This document shows positions 1-8,154 of a stretch of DNA of 64,000 bases, in pieces. The position numbers were made by a program, and so were the translations under genes. Source of the stretch: Nocardia flavorosea NBRC 108225 (GTDB taxonomy: Bacteria > Actinomycetota > Actinomycetes > Mycobacteriales > Mycobacteriaceae); contig NZ_BDCG01000015.1 in assembly GCF_001613385.1 (NCBI RefSeq), positions 186,001 through 250,000 on the forward strand, written 5' to 3'. Position 1 is the first letter of the stretch. Every line of letters begins with the position of its first letter. The notes below the pieces were generated by a model. That model made no database searches. It saw only the letters and a list, made by a program, of their open reading frames with translations, and was not told the DNA's origin.

Positions 1-1263
1 CTGCCGGAGCTGCCGGCGTTCGGTCACCTGCCAGGGCTACCGGAGCTACCGCCGCTGCCGATGCTCGACCTGAGTGCGCTCATGCGACCGCTCACCGATC
101 TGGCGGCTGCGTTCGGCTCCGGACAGTTGGGCGGACCGGCTCCGGCACCGGCCACCGAGGGGCATCCGGCGGCCGCGCCGGCCCCGCCGGCGGGTGTGGA
201 TCCGACGCAGCTGCTGGCGCAGGTGTCGACAGTGATGCAGACCGTCATGCAGGTCGGTACCTCCGCGCTGCAGGCCGCGATGAGCCTCTGGCAGGGCATG
301 GGGGCCAGGGAGGCCGCGGAGAAAGCGGGTCAGGCGCAGACCGATGCCGCGAAGCTCGAAGCGCAGAGCACCGGGGAAAAACTGCATCTCGCCAAGGGGG
401 CCACCAGTGTCGCGATCGGCCGCGGGGAAATGGCCGTGGTAATCGGGGCGTTCTCCGCGAAACTGGCACTCGCCCCCCTCTACGCGACGTCCGGTGGCGG
501 TGCGGCCTACCTGGTGGCCTCGGCGATCGAGGCGGCGACCGAAGCACTGGCCATCACCGTCAAAACCAAAACCGAGCTCGGTGTCGAAGGTGCGGCACTG
601 GCGCAGACCGGCGAGAAGGTGAAGATCACCAACGCGCCGACCGGGGTCGATCCGAGCCAGCAGATGAACCAGCTCATGCAGATGATCGGTGTGGTTACGC
701 CGCTGATCAGCTCCGCGAGCCAGGCCGCGCAGGCGCTGGGCAAACTGGCGCCCGCGAATACCGCACTATCCGCCCCGAAACCGGTGGGTGGTGAGCCCAG
801 TAGCGGTGAACCCGGCCCACCGGATACCGATAAGCCCGGTACGCCGGGCGGTCTGAGTGCCGGCGGGGGCGTCGGTGCCGGTGGTGCGGTGGGTGCCGCA
901 CCCGCTCCACTCGGTGCTTTCCCGGGATCCAGGGCGGCGGCGCCCGGGCCGCTCGGTCCTGTCGGAACCCTCGGTGCAACGTCCCCGGGTTCGGTCGCGG
1001 GTATGTCGTCCGCGGCAGCTCCCGCGGGAACGAGTTCGGCCGGCGGCAACAGCCCGGGCTATATGCCGATGGGCGGAGCGGGTATGGGAGCCGCGGGGAT
1101 GGCGCGCGACGGTGAATCGGTCACCGACGGTTCGCCGCGTGGCGCGGTCTCGGCCGAACACGGTGACGAAGTGGTCGGGCCGATCGAAGGTATCGCCGTA
1201 CCGGTGGTCGGTGCCGCGGAATCGACCTCGGAACCCCCGCCGGACAAGGAACTCACGCTCTGA
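1..1263 (+). CDS. T7SS-associated Ala/Gly/Pro-rich protein, 5' end outside window
   Basis: The reading frame is open from base 1, so the true start lies upstream and only the last 420 or so codons are visible. The first ATG at 61 is probably internal. The visible part begins with a short Leu-Pro-rich stretch. A predicted helical, Ala-rich region of about 230 residues follows. The last 150 residues are low-complexity Gly/Ala/Pro/Ser, as in the tails of PPE- and EspB-like ESX substrates. No catalytic motif is visible. It is followed after 35 bp by the PE-like gene, with which it may form an operon. A secreted ESX substrate is an inference from composition and neighbours; the family was not recognised. 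Confidence 0.6.
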   Translation: MPELPAFGHLPGLPELPPLPMLDLSALMRPLTDLAAAFGSGQLGGPAPAPATEGHPAAAPAPPAGVDPTQLLAQVSTVMQTVMQVGTSALQAAMSLWQGMGAREAAEKAGQAQTDAAKLEAQSTGEKLHLAKGATSVAIGRGEMAVVIGAFSAKLALAPLYATSGGGAAYLVASAIEAATEALAITVKTKTELGVEGAALAQTGEKVKITNAPTGVDPSQQMNQLMQMIGVVTPLISSASQAAQALGKLAPANTALSAPKPVGGEPSSGEPGPPDTDKPGTPGGLSAGGGVGAGGAVGAAPAPLGAFPGSRAAAPGPLGPVGTLGATSPGSVAGMSSAAAPAGTSSAGGNSPGYMPMGGAGMGAAGMARDGESVTDGSPRGAVSAEHGDEVVGPIEGIAVPVVGAAESTSEPPPDKELTL

Positions 1264-1298
1264 CGCGAGCCGGCAACCGGGACACACAGGAGGGTCTC

Positions 1299-1631
1299 AT
1301 GGAGAACGAGATGGGTGAGGTGTACGACGGCGTCCGATTCGACCCGGCCGCCGCCGGGAAGGCATCGTCGGGCCTGGATGCGCTGGCAGATCGGCTCGCC
1401 GCCGATCTGGCGGCGGTTCAGGAGGCGCTGACCGTGGTGCCGGCGGGTTCGGACGAGGTGTCGGGCCGGGCGTCGCAGACCCACAACGATGTGGCGACGT
1501 CCTATCTGACAAGTGCCCAGGCCGGCGTGCAGGAAATGCGCAAACTGGCGGCCACATTGCGGCTCAGCACGAACCGGTTCGACGGCATGGAGTCCGATAA
1601 CGCCGCCGACCTCGGCGGACCCAAGGCCTGA
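1299..1631 (+). CDS. PE-family-like T7SS substrate
   Basis: A 110-residue, probably all-helical protein. Residues 46-55 (VVPAGSDEVS) match the turn between the two helices of mycobacterial PE domains, and the second helix and short tail also align with a PE domain. The classical C-terminal secretion signal YxxxD/E appears here as FDGME (Phe94-Glu98), an aromatic substitution. The N-terminal Pro-Glu dipeptide is not present as such. The preceding AGGAGG sequence is a good ribosome-binding site for the ATG at 1299. The next gene encodes a PPE-like protein and the one after it EspG, the chaperone of PE/PPE pairs, so these three probably act together. An EspC-like family assignment is the alternative. 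Confidence 0.72.
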   Translation: MENEMGEVYDGVRFDPAAAGKASSGLDALADRLAADLAAVQEALTVVPAGSDEVSGRASQTHNDVATSYLTSAQAGVQEMRKLAATLRLSTNRFDGMESDNAADLGGPKA

Positions 1632-1643
1632 CCGGCCCCCACA

Positions 1644-2657
1644 GTGCCGATGAGCGAAGGATATTTCCTGGCGATGATCGAACCACCACGGCCCGGCTTC
1701 ACCGGTGTGGTGTGGCCCGCACGTCCGGCCGACCGGTTGGCCCGCGAGCTCACCACCGGCGCCGGTTCGGTGCCGATGGCCGAGGCCGTCCAGGCCTGGA
1801 CCCGGCTGGCCGCGTCCATCGGTGCGGCGGTGGTGGAATACGACAAGGCCGTCGTCGAAATTCGCGGCGCATGGGGATCGGGCCGCAGTAGCGAAGTACT
1901 GCAGCGTATTTCGGCACTGCGGGATTGGCTGGTGGAAGCGGCGGGGGCCGCCGCGGCCAACGCGGCGCGGTTCCAGGCGCAGGTTGCCGCCTACGAAGTG
2001 GCGCGGCTGGCGATGCCGCATACCGCCGATATCGAACAGATCCAGCAGGTCCAGCGCATGCTCGAATCGGTCGGCGGAATGGTCGGTGCGCCGATCAAAG
2101 CTGTCGCGGCCGAGACGGACAAAGATTCCGACGTGGCGAAGGCCGTGGCCTCCCGGGTCATGGAGAACTACGAGAAGGCCACCGAACCCCTCGCGCTGCC
2201 CTGGCAGCAGACCACACCGCCGGTGGTGGCGCCGGAGACCGCGCTGGCCGCCGAGCATGCCGCCGCGCCCGCACCGGCGCCGCGTGTCCGGGGCGGTGTT
2301 TCGCTGGGATCGATGGGTATCGGAGCCGTCCCGATCCCGGGCGCCGTTCCGCGGGTACCCACTGCTTACAGCGCCCCGCTATACGCACAATCGGCGACGA
2401 CGCCGGAAACCACCCCGCAAACAACCCCGGTCCCCAGTGCCGGAGCCTCGTCCCAGGCGGCCCCTCTCGCCCCGGGCTCGCCGGCCGGCGCCGGTGGAGC
2501 GGCTCCGGACACGTCCCGCTTCCCGCGCGCCGGACTCCCGGGTGACGAGAGCGATCACCTCGGTGCCGAAAACGAACTGCGGGCCGCGCCCGCGGTACTC
2601 GGTGGTGTCGAACCGGTGGCCCCCGCGCCGGAGTCCCGGGCTGGAGGTACGTCGTGA
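1644..2657 (+). CDS. PPE-family-like protein
   Basis: A 337-residue protein. Residues 1-170 are helical and resemble a PPE domain: a GAGSVPMAEAVQAW segment (residues 39-52), a WGSG turn at 77-80 equivalent to the PPE WxG, and an AYE.A..AMP segment near 117-124. The name-giving Pro-Pro-Glu is not obvious. The tail from about residue 185 is Pro/Ala/Thr-rich. The start is GTG 1644 or ATG 1650; neither has a clear Shine-Dalgarno sequence and the gene lies 12-18 bp behind the PE-like gene, so translational coupling is likely. Its stop overlaps the EspG start by four bases. It is expected to pair with the PE-like protein and be exported through the ESX channel. Confidence 0.75.
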   Translation: MPMSEGYFLAMIEPPRPGFTGVVWPARPADRLARELTTGAGSVPMAEAVQAWTRLAASIGAAVVEYDKAVVEIRGAWGSGRSSEVLQRISALRDWLVEAAGAAAANAARFQAQVAAYEVARLAMPHTADIEQIQQVQRMLESVGGMVGAPIKAVAAETDKDSDVAKAVASRVMENYEKATEPLALPWQQTTPPVVAPETALAAEHAAAPAPAPRVRGGVSLGSMGIGAVPIPGAVPRVPTAYSAPLYAQSATTPETTPQTTPVPSAGASSQAAPLAPGSPAGAGGAAPDTSRFPRAGLPGDESDHLGAENELRAAPAVLGGVEPVAPAPESRAGGTS

Positions 2658-3445
2658 CGACTCTGACCAACGACGCGCTGCTCGCGGTCGCCGACCGCAT
2701 GGGCGTGCAGACCCTGCCCGTGGTACTCGATGTCGGGCCGCAGCAGGACTCCTACGAAGAGTGGCAGGCAGCCCGCGAGCGCGCCGTTATCGAGCTGACT
2801 GCGGCGGGCGTCTTCGATATCGAAGGCGATGTCGACGCCGAGACCGGGCAGGCATTGTTCGTGCTGGCGCAACCGGATCGCGAGCTGGTGGCCCGCGGCT
2901 TTGCCGAAGACCGCACCCTGCGACTGTGCCTGGCCCGGCGCGGCGAACAGCATGCCCTGGCGGTACGCTGCGGGGACAGCTTCGAGATCGCGACGATCTG
3001 GTGCGACGGTTCAGCGGAGGCGCTGGCGCGCCCGCTGCTCGAAGCGCTGGGCCCGGCCGAGGCGGCCGAGGTCGCGGGGTTCAGCGCACCGGCCGACGAA
3101 CTCGCCGGTCGGCTCGATACTGCCGAAACTACCGGCGATTTCGCCGATGCCATCCATGCCCTGGGAGTGGGGGACCACGATGCCACGGTGCTCGCCGCGG
3201 CATTCTCGTCCTGCCAGGGCTTCACCGAAATCGTGGCCTACAGCCATAAGGACGGACTCAGCACGCGCGCACCGGGCGCCGTCGCGGTCTATGACACCGA
3301 TCGCGGGCGGCTCGCGGCCGCGCCCACAGTCTCGCCGGATCGACAGATCTGGTCGACGGTCACAACGGGTAGCGACCATCGGGTGACGCAGGCAATTGCC
3401 ACCTTGCTCGAAGGCCTCCCTGGGGGGAGGTGGCTGACACCGTAA
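2654..3445 (+). CDS. espG: ESX secretion-associated protein EspG
   Basis: A 263-residue protein resembling the EspG family (usual length about 260-300), cytoplasmic chaperones that bind PE-PPE dimers at the tip of the PPE helices and keep them soluble until export. The GTG start at 2654 overlaps the upstream TGA (GTGA), which indicates translational coupling to the PPE-like gene. The sequence has alternating strand and helix segments with no signal peptide or membrane segment, as expected. Its position between the PPE-like gene and the Esx pair matches ESX-1/3/5-type loci. The assignment rests on overall sequence character and context. Confidence 0.75.
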   Translation: MTTLTNDALLAVADRMGVQTLPVVLDVGPQQDSYEEWQAARERAVIELTAAGVFDIEGDVDAETGQALFVLAQPDRELVARGFAEDRTLRLCLARRGEQHALAVRCGDSFEIATIWCDGSAEALARPLLEALGPAEAAEVAGFSAPADELAGRLDTAETTGDFADAIHALGVGDHDATVLAAAFSSCQGFTEIVAYSHKDGLSTRAPGAVAVYDTDRGRLAAAPTVSPDRQIWSTVTTGSDHRVTQAIATLLEGLPGGRWLTP

Positions 3446-3521
3446 ATCCCCAGGTGACAACCCACCGGCGCGAGATCCCGCGATCTCGGCGTACGTACAA
3501 CCTCAGGAAAGGAACACCGTA

Positions 3522-3830
3522 ATGTCAACTCAGGGTGTTGATCTCGACCTCGAGCTGGTCAAGAAGGCGACCGGCGAAATGTACCAAGCGATCGAAAATC
3601 TGCGGCTGTCGGTGAAAGCCGTCGATTCGGCCAGCGACGCGGCCCGTGCGGGCTGGAAGGGTGATGCGAACGCCTCGTTCGTCACCACCTCGCAGGCGTG
3701 GAGCGACGAGTCCGACCGCCTGAATCAGAAGCTGGACGAGCTGACCCAGGCCACCGAGGACGCCACCCAGACGATCCTGGGCATGGACGAGGATGCCTTC
3801 ATTCCCGGCGGCGGCTACACCAGCCTTTGA
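3522..3830 (+). CDS. WXG100 family protein (EsxB/EsxG position)
   Basis: A 102-residue helical-hairpin protein with the WXG motif as WKG at residues 45-47, the length and motif position expected for WXG100 (ESAT-6/CFP-10) proteins. It has a strong ribosome-binding site (AAAGGA) 8 bp before the ATG. It is followed 51 bp later by a second Esx gene, and the two products should form a heterodimer secreted by the locus. No C-terminal YxxxD/E signal is visible; the only YxxxE-like string is near the N-terminus, in the wrong place. Secretion may therefore depend on the partner or on a variant signal. Confidence 0.85.
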   Translation: MSTQGVDLDLELVKKATGEMYQAIENLRLSVKAVDSASDAARAGWKGDANASFVTTSQAWSDESDRLNQKLDELTQATEDATQTILGMDEDAFIPGGGYTSL

Positions 3831-3881
3831 TCCTGCCTCGCGGCACTTCACCTATTGCTGGACTGAGAAGGAATTGGGAAC

Positions 3882-4181
3882 ATGAGCGATATTTTGTACG
3901 ACCGTCCCACTATGGAGGCGCTGTTCGACTCGCTGAAGACCGAAGGCAGCAAGATCCAGGGCGAGATCGAGGCCCTGGGTACAGCCAAGGACAACTTCCT
4001 GCAGGCCATGGCCAGCCAGGGCGCCCAGGAGGGCTTCACGGCCGCGCACGCCTCGGTGAACACCGAACTCGAGGATACCTTGCACAAGCTGGACCAGCTT
4101 GCCATCGCGGTCGAAAACGCGCTGCAGCGCGCTCTGGAGACCGATAAGAAGATCGGCGACGGGTTCGCTGCCTTCGGCTGA
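3882..4181 (+). CDS. Esx family partner without Trp in the WXG turn
   Basis: A 99-residue helical protein directly downstream of the WKG-bearing Esx gene. At the equivalent position (residues 45-47) it reads SQG instead of WxG, followed by a GFTAAHA segment. From memory, mycobacterial EsxG likewise lacks the Trp (HQG) and continues FQAAHA, so this may be the EsxG-type half of the heterodimer, although its N-terminus (MSDILYDRPTM) is more like EsxH. Two aromatic residues close the C-terminus and there is no YxxxD/E motif. A perfect hairpin terminator follows 33 bp after the stop. Confidence 0.78.
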   Translation: MSDILYDRPTMEALFDSLKTEGSKIQGEIEALGTAKDNFLQAMASQGAQEGFTAAHASVNTELEDTLHKLDQLAIAVENALQRALETDKKIGDGFAAFG

Positions 4182-4213
4182 CCGGAACCACCGTTTCGGT
4201 GCACAGACGGCAC

Positions 4214-4248
4214 CGGCCGGTTGGATCGGATGAGGATCCAACCGGCCG
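4214..4248. terminator. Bidirectional intrinsic terminator between esx pair and eccE
   Basis: A perfect 14-bp inverted repeat (CGGCCGGTTGGATC at 4214-4227 and its complement at 4235-4248) with a 7-nt loop. It lies between two convergent genes, so it can end transcription from both sides. There is no clear U-tract, as is common in actinobacteria. Confidence 0.8.
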
Positions 4249-4268
4249 CTGCCGTATCGGCGGCCGGG

Positions 4269-6086
4269 TCAGCGAGCGGCGAGTGATTCGCCGATGTAAT
4301 GCATTTCCTCCCGCGTCGTGACCATGTTCACCGTCGTCGTCACCGCCGGCGTGCGCACCGTGATGCGATTTGGGGTGGCGGGATCCTGGAGCAGCGAAAC
4401 GTCCGCATCGACCGTCGCCGGCGGTTCGTGCGGTTGCCGCACATGCACGATGGTGGCGCCACCGGCATGGGCGATCGGTGGGACGCCGTCGAATACCAGC
4501 AGTGTGGTGCTCGGATAGGGAGCCGTCGGCAATGGAGGTGGTCCGGGCGGGTGGTAGCTGGCCCCCGCGGCACGGGGCGCGATGGTGAGCAACTGGGGAG
4601 TGTCGAGATTCCGAACCATCGTTTGCCATGCCTCCGGGCGAGCGGTATGCACGATGGCATGCGCACCGAGCGCGGTGGCTCGAAGAATCACCTGCTGCGC
4701 CAGGTCCAGGCTGCCGATGACCTCGAGCTGGCGGGTTCCTTCACCGACCAGGGGGACAGCAATACCCTGCCCCAGGTCGTCCGCGCCGATGAGCTGGCCG
4801 CATCCGGCAGTGGGAACGGTGAACTCGCTCAGTGCGGTCAGAGTGCCGCGATAGGCGATATCGCGTCCCCACCGTCCCGTGAAGCCGACCGGCAGCGTAT
4901 CGAGCAAGATGCGGAGCTGATCTCCATACAGTTCACGTAATCCGTCGAGTGGCGGCCGTTCCGGCGGTTCGACGGTATCGAAGCGGACCACTGCATTCAG
5001 TACGACGGTATCGACGAGTTCGGTATGTGGATCGTCACGGTTGATCCCTGGCCGCAGGCGCAGCGTAACGGTGGTCGACAGGCTGGGCACGGTCCAGATA
5101 TCGGCCAGCCCGCCCGGGCCTACCATATCGGCGCTGATCTGATACTGGGCAAGGTGCCGACCCTGGGATTCCAGCCACCTGGGTGATTCCGTGATCATAT
5201 CGACCGCGAAACCGTGAGTGAGTTCGCGTACCGCCATATTCATCTCCGTCGCGGTGAGAACCGAGGCGGCGATATCGTGAGCGGCCAGCCGGTTCGCCAC
5301 CCGCCTGGTCGCGATGATGGCCGCACGGAGGGCGCCCGCGCCGCCGCCACCCCGGTTGTCCACGGCTTCGGCGTTGGCCAGCGGATCCAGTCGCAGTACC
5401 AGCCAGCAGGTGCGGTGCGCGATCGCGGGGAGGGGGCCGAGGATCCGGTCGTAGAGGTGTGCGGCGACACCGGTGCCGGCCGTGCGCGCACCGGTGCTGA
5501 CCACATCGATACCAGCCAGGGTGAGGTCGAACTGATCGAGGCAGCGCGCTATTTCGGGCAGCGGTAGCAGCTGCTCGGTGTTGAGCGCGCCGGGCCGCAG
5601 AAGGGTCAGGGTGTCCGGCGGTGGATTGATGCGCAGCATGGTCAGTAGCAGATCTCCGTCCCAGCGCACCCCGTAGCCGCCGCCCTCGGGGAGCGGGACG
5701 TCGAACGCGGCCGCTTGGTCCAGCCGTTCGGCCGGGACCTGTCCGCGCCGGGCTGTCATCCCGGCGACCCGCGCGATCAGGGTTCGGCCGCCGATGGGCG
5801 CCAGACCGATGAGCCCGGCGGTGGCTCCGGCGCCGAGCGAATACCAGACCGATTCACTGAACGCCAGCACGATCCAGGCGGCCGCCGCCGCGACCAGGAT
5901 GCCGGGAACAACTATTCGAAGTGGAAAAATGCGGAACAACCAGAATTCGGGATCTCGCAAGGTGTCGTATGCCGACCGGCGGAAATTTACCGAATCCTGA
6001 GGAGCCGTTCGGTCGGTTTCTTCGGGCTCCGGAGAAACGGAACCGATGTCATCTACAGCTTGATCAGCGTTCATTGTCTCGTTCAC
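4269..6086 (-). CDS. eccE: Type VII secretion protein EccE (locus 1)
   Basis: A protein of about 605 residues with two membrane helices near the N-terminus (after the PLRIVVPG stretch and around GAGATAGLIGLAPIGG) and a long soluble domain, the EccE architecture. EccE sits at the periphery of the hexameric ESX membrane complex. The same architecture, and the segments LPSSGCGQLIG / VPTAGCGQLIG, appear in the paralogue at 32.8 kb. GTG 6086 has a purine-rich AGGAACAGG upstream; ATG 6116 gives 10 more residues and ATG 6074 four fewer. It is divergent from eccB, with about 90-120 bp between the starts. Confidence 0.85.
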   Translation of the reverse strand: MNETMNADQAVDDIGSVSPEPEETDRTAPQDSVNFRRSAYDTLRDPEFWLFRIFPLRIVVPGILVAAAAAWIVLAFSESVWYSLGAGATAGLIGLAPIGGRTLIARVAGMTARRGQVPAERLDQAAAFDVPLPEGGGYGVRWDGDLLLTMLRINPPPDTLTLLRPGALNTEQLLPLPEIARCLDQFDLTLAGIDVVSTGARTAGTGVAAHLYDRILGPLPAIAHRTCWLVLRLDPLANAEAVDNRGGGGAGALRAAIIATRRVANRLAAHDIAASVLTATEMNMAVRELTHGFAVDMITESPRWLESQGRHLAQYQISADMVGPGGLADIWTVPSLSTTVTLRLRPGINRDDPHTELVDTVVLNAVVRFDTVEPPERPPLDGLRELYGDQLRILLDTLPVGFTGRWGRDIAYRGTLTALSEFTVPTAGCGQLIGADDLGQGIAVPLVGEGTRQLEVIGSLDLAQQVILRATALGAHAIVHTARPEAWQTMVRNLDTPQLLTIAPRAAGASYHPPGPPPLPTAPYPSTTLLVFDGVPPIAHAGGATIVHVRQPHEPPATVDADVSLLQDPATPNRITVRTPAVTTTVNMVTTREEMHYIGESLAAR

Positions 6087-6206
6087 AATTGCCTGTTCCT
6101 GCCTCGGCCGCCGCATTCGCTTACCGGTGCGCGATCGCTGATTTCGACCGACGTGGCCCTCGAGAATTACGGTACCGTGTCGAAAGAGATTGCGGTCGAC
6201 AGCGCG

Positions 6207-7721
6207 ATGGAGTCCCGAGTGCCAGCACAGCTGACTACCCGTGCCCAGGTGAACGGGTACCGTTTCCTGCTACGACGACTCGACCACGCCCTGGTCCGCC
6301 GCGATGTGCGTATGCTGCACGATCCCATGCGTTCCCAGATCCGTTCGCTGCTGGTCGGTCTGGTGCTCGGCATACTGGTCATCGCAGGCGCGGCCATTCT
6401 GGCCTTCCTGCGTCCGCAGGGCGCGATCGGCGATGCGTTGATCGTCTCCGGCAAGTCCAGTGGGGCACTGTATGTGGTGGTCGAGAAGGAGGACGGCAGC
6501 CGGACACTGCACCCGGCCCTGAATCTGGCCTCCGCGCGGTTGATCACCGGCAGCAACGCCGAACCGCATGCGGTCAAGGACGATAAACTGGGTGACCTCC
6601 CGCGCGGCCCGCTGCTCGGAATACCCGGCGCCCCGGCTGCGCTGCCGGGCTCGGCGCAGGGCGGCGATTCGCATTGGTCGCTGTGCGAGAGCATCGAGTT
6701 GTCTGCGGGCGGTAGTGCGGCGTCGGCGGTCGGCGCGACCACCACGGTTGTCGGGGGCGCCCCGAACCTCACCGACCGGATCCGTGCCGCCGGCCCGGCC
6801 GAAGCCTTGCTGGTGACCCGCGACGATAAGACCTACCTGATCTACGACGGGAAACGCGCCGAGATCGACCCGGACGATTCGGTGGTCGCCCGCGCTCTCG
6901 ACCTGCCGGCCCACCGGCCGCGACCGGTCGGTACCGGATTCCTCGGCGCCACCACGCAGGTCGCCCCCTTGAAGGCACCGGTCATCGACCGCGCCGGCGA
7001 ATCGGGTCCGGGACCGCTGGCCGAAGTGCCGGTCGGCGGGATCATTTCCGTCGCGAGTGTCGGCGGTGACGCCCGCCCGGAGATGTATGTCGTGCTCGCC
7101 AACGGTGTGCAGCCGGTCTCGCCCTTCGCCGCCGAGGTGATCCGCTACGCCGATTCACAGGGGATGAGTGAGGTGCCGGTGCTGCCCCCCGATGTTCTCG
7201 ACGAGATCCCAGTGGTCCAGCGGTTGCCCGTGGCGGATTTTCCCGGCGAGATTCCGGAGATCGTCTCGGCCGAGGACGGACCGGTGACCTGTATCGCCTG
7301 GTCGAAATCACCGGGGACCGCGCCCGCGGAAGAGGGTGCCGGGGACGGGCCGGGCGAAAGGGCAGCGGTGGGGTTGCTCATCGGGACCGAACTGCCGATT
7401 CCGGATTCGGCTGAACCGGTCCGGCTGGCCACCGCGGACAGCAGCGGTGACCGGGTCGACGCGGTCTACGTCGAACCCACCCACGGTGAATACGTCCAGA
7501 TCACGGGTATGGAACCGGGCAGTCCGCGGCGCGGGAGTCTCTTCTACGTCGCCGACAATGGAATCCGCTACGGCGTACCCGACCCTGCCACCGCTGGCGT
7601 CCTCGGTCTCGGCGATACCCCACACCTCGCGCCCTGGGCGATTCTCGGCCAGCTCGTCCCAGGGCCCACTTTGGACCGGCGCGAGGCGCTGGTCAGCCAC
7701 GATTCATTGACGGAGGGCTGA
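6207..7721 (+). CDS. eccB: Type VII secretion protein EccB (locus 1)
   Basis: A 504-residue protein. The conserved N-terminal cytoplasmic segment runs from Gln14-Val-Asn-Gly-Tyr through RRLDHALVRRDVRMLHDPMR. One membrane helix follows at about 48-68, then a long periplasmic domain of the EccB repeat fold. EccB is the periplasmic core of the ESX channel and has been reported to have ATPase activity in ESX-1. ATG 6207 is chosen because it places the QVNGYRF motif at the usual distance; GTG 6177 is an in-frame alternative. The frame stays open upstream to 5715, but that part is antisense to eccE. It is divergent from eccE, which suggests a shared promoter region. Confidence 0.88.
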   Translation: MESRVPAQLTTRAQVNGYRFLLRRLDHALVRRDVRMLHDPMRSQIRSLLVGLVLGILVIAGAAILAFLRPQGAIGDALIVSGKSSGALYVVVEKEDGSRTLHPALNLASARLITGSNAEPHAVKDDKLGDLPRGPLLGIPGAPAALPGSAQGGDSHWSLCESIELSAGGSAASAVGATTTVVGGAPNLTDRIRAAGPAEALLVTRDDKTYLIYDGKRAEIDPDDSVVARALDLPAHRPRPVGTGFLGATTQVAPLKAPVIDRAGESGPGPLAEVPVGGIISVASVGGDARPEMYVVLANGVQPVSPFAAEVIRYADSQGMSEVPVLPPDVLDEIPVVQRLPVADFPGEIPEIVSAEDGPVTCIAWSKSPGTAPAEEGAGDGPGERAAVGLLIGTELPIPDSAEPVRLATADSSGDRVDAVYVEPTHGEYVQITGMEPGSPRRGSLFYVADNGIRYGVPDPATAGVLGLGDTPHLAPWAILGQLVPGPTLDRREALVSHDSLTEG

Positions 7722-8154
7722 ACCGGGCGCGCCCGGCGAGGGCTCGGCCAGGCTTTTCGTAACCGCTGACACCTGTCGTCGCGGATCGTGGGCCGTGGCT
7801 GACTACTGTCGGACAGATGGTGGTGTGCATCGCCGCTGGTCTGATTTCTCACCACTCCTCGCGCCGAATTCGATACATCGGTGTGGAGTGCGGGCGCGCC
7901 GGAGAAGGACCCGCGTGGCGTGACCCGCCCTGCGTCTCGGTTTCCGGTCGGGGCGATTCGGTCGGTCGCCCAATGTGTTCGCCTGCAGCAAACGACCCGT
8001 GGCTGCGCTGCTGCCGGCCGCAGGTGGGAGCCGGGTTGGATCGAGCGGCCGGAGACGCGCGGACGGGTAGTCCGGCGTTCACCTATCATGAAGTCTCTCC
8101 GGTGCTGGAACCAATCACGCGGCAGGGCCCCCTTTCGTGGCCTGTCGCAGCGGC
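7722..8154. other. Gene-free convergent gap between eccB and eccA
   Basis: This stretch of about 430 bp separates the converging eccB and eccA genes. Several short frames are open on both strands, but none has protein-like composition or a ribosome-binding site. A 14-bp perfect GC palindrome (CCGGGCGCGCCCGG, 7723-7736) directly follows the eccB stop and could act as a terminator. Nothing else was recognised. Confidence 0.5.

Noticed and set aside
5715..6206. Upstream extension of the eccB frame
   Set aside because: It is antisense to eccE and lacks family similarity; the EccB N-terminal motif fixes the start near 6207.
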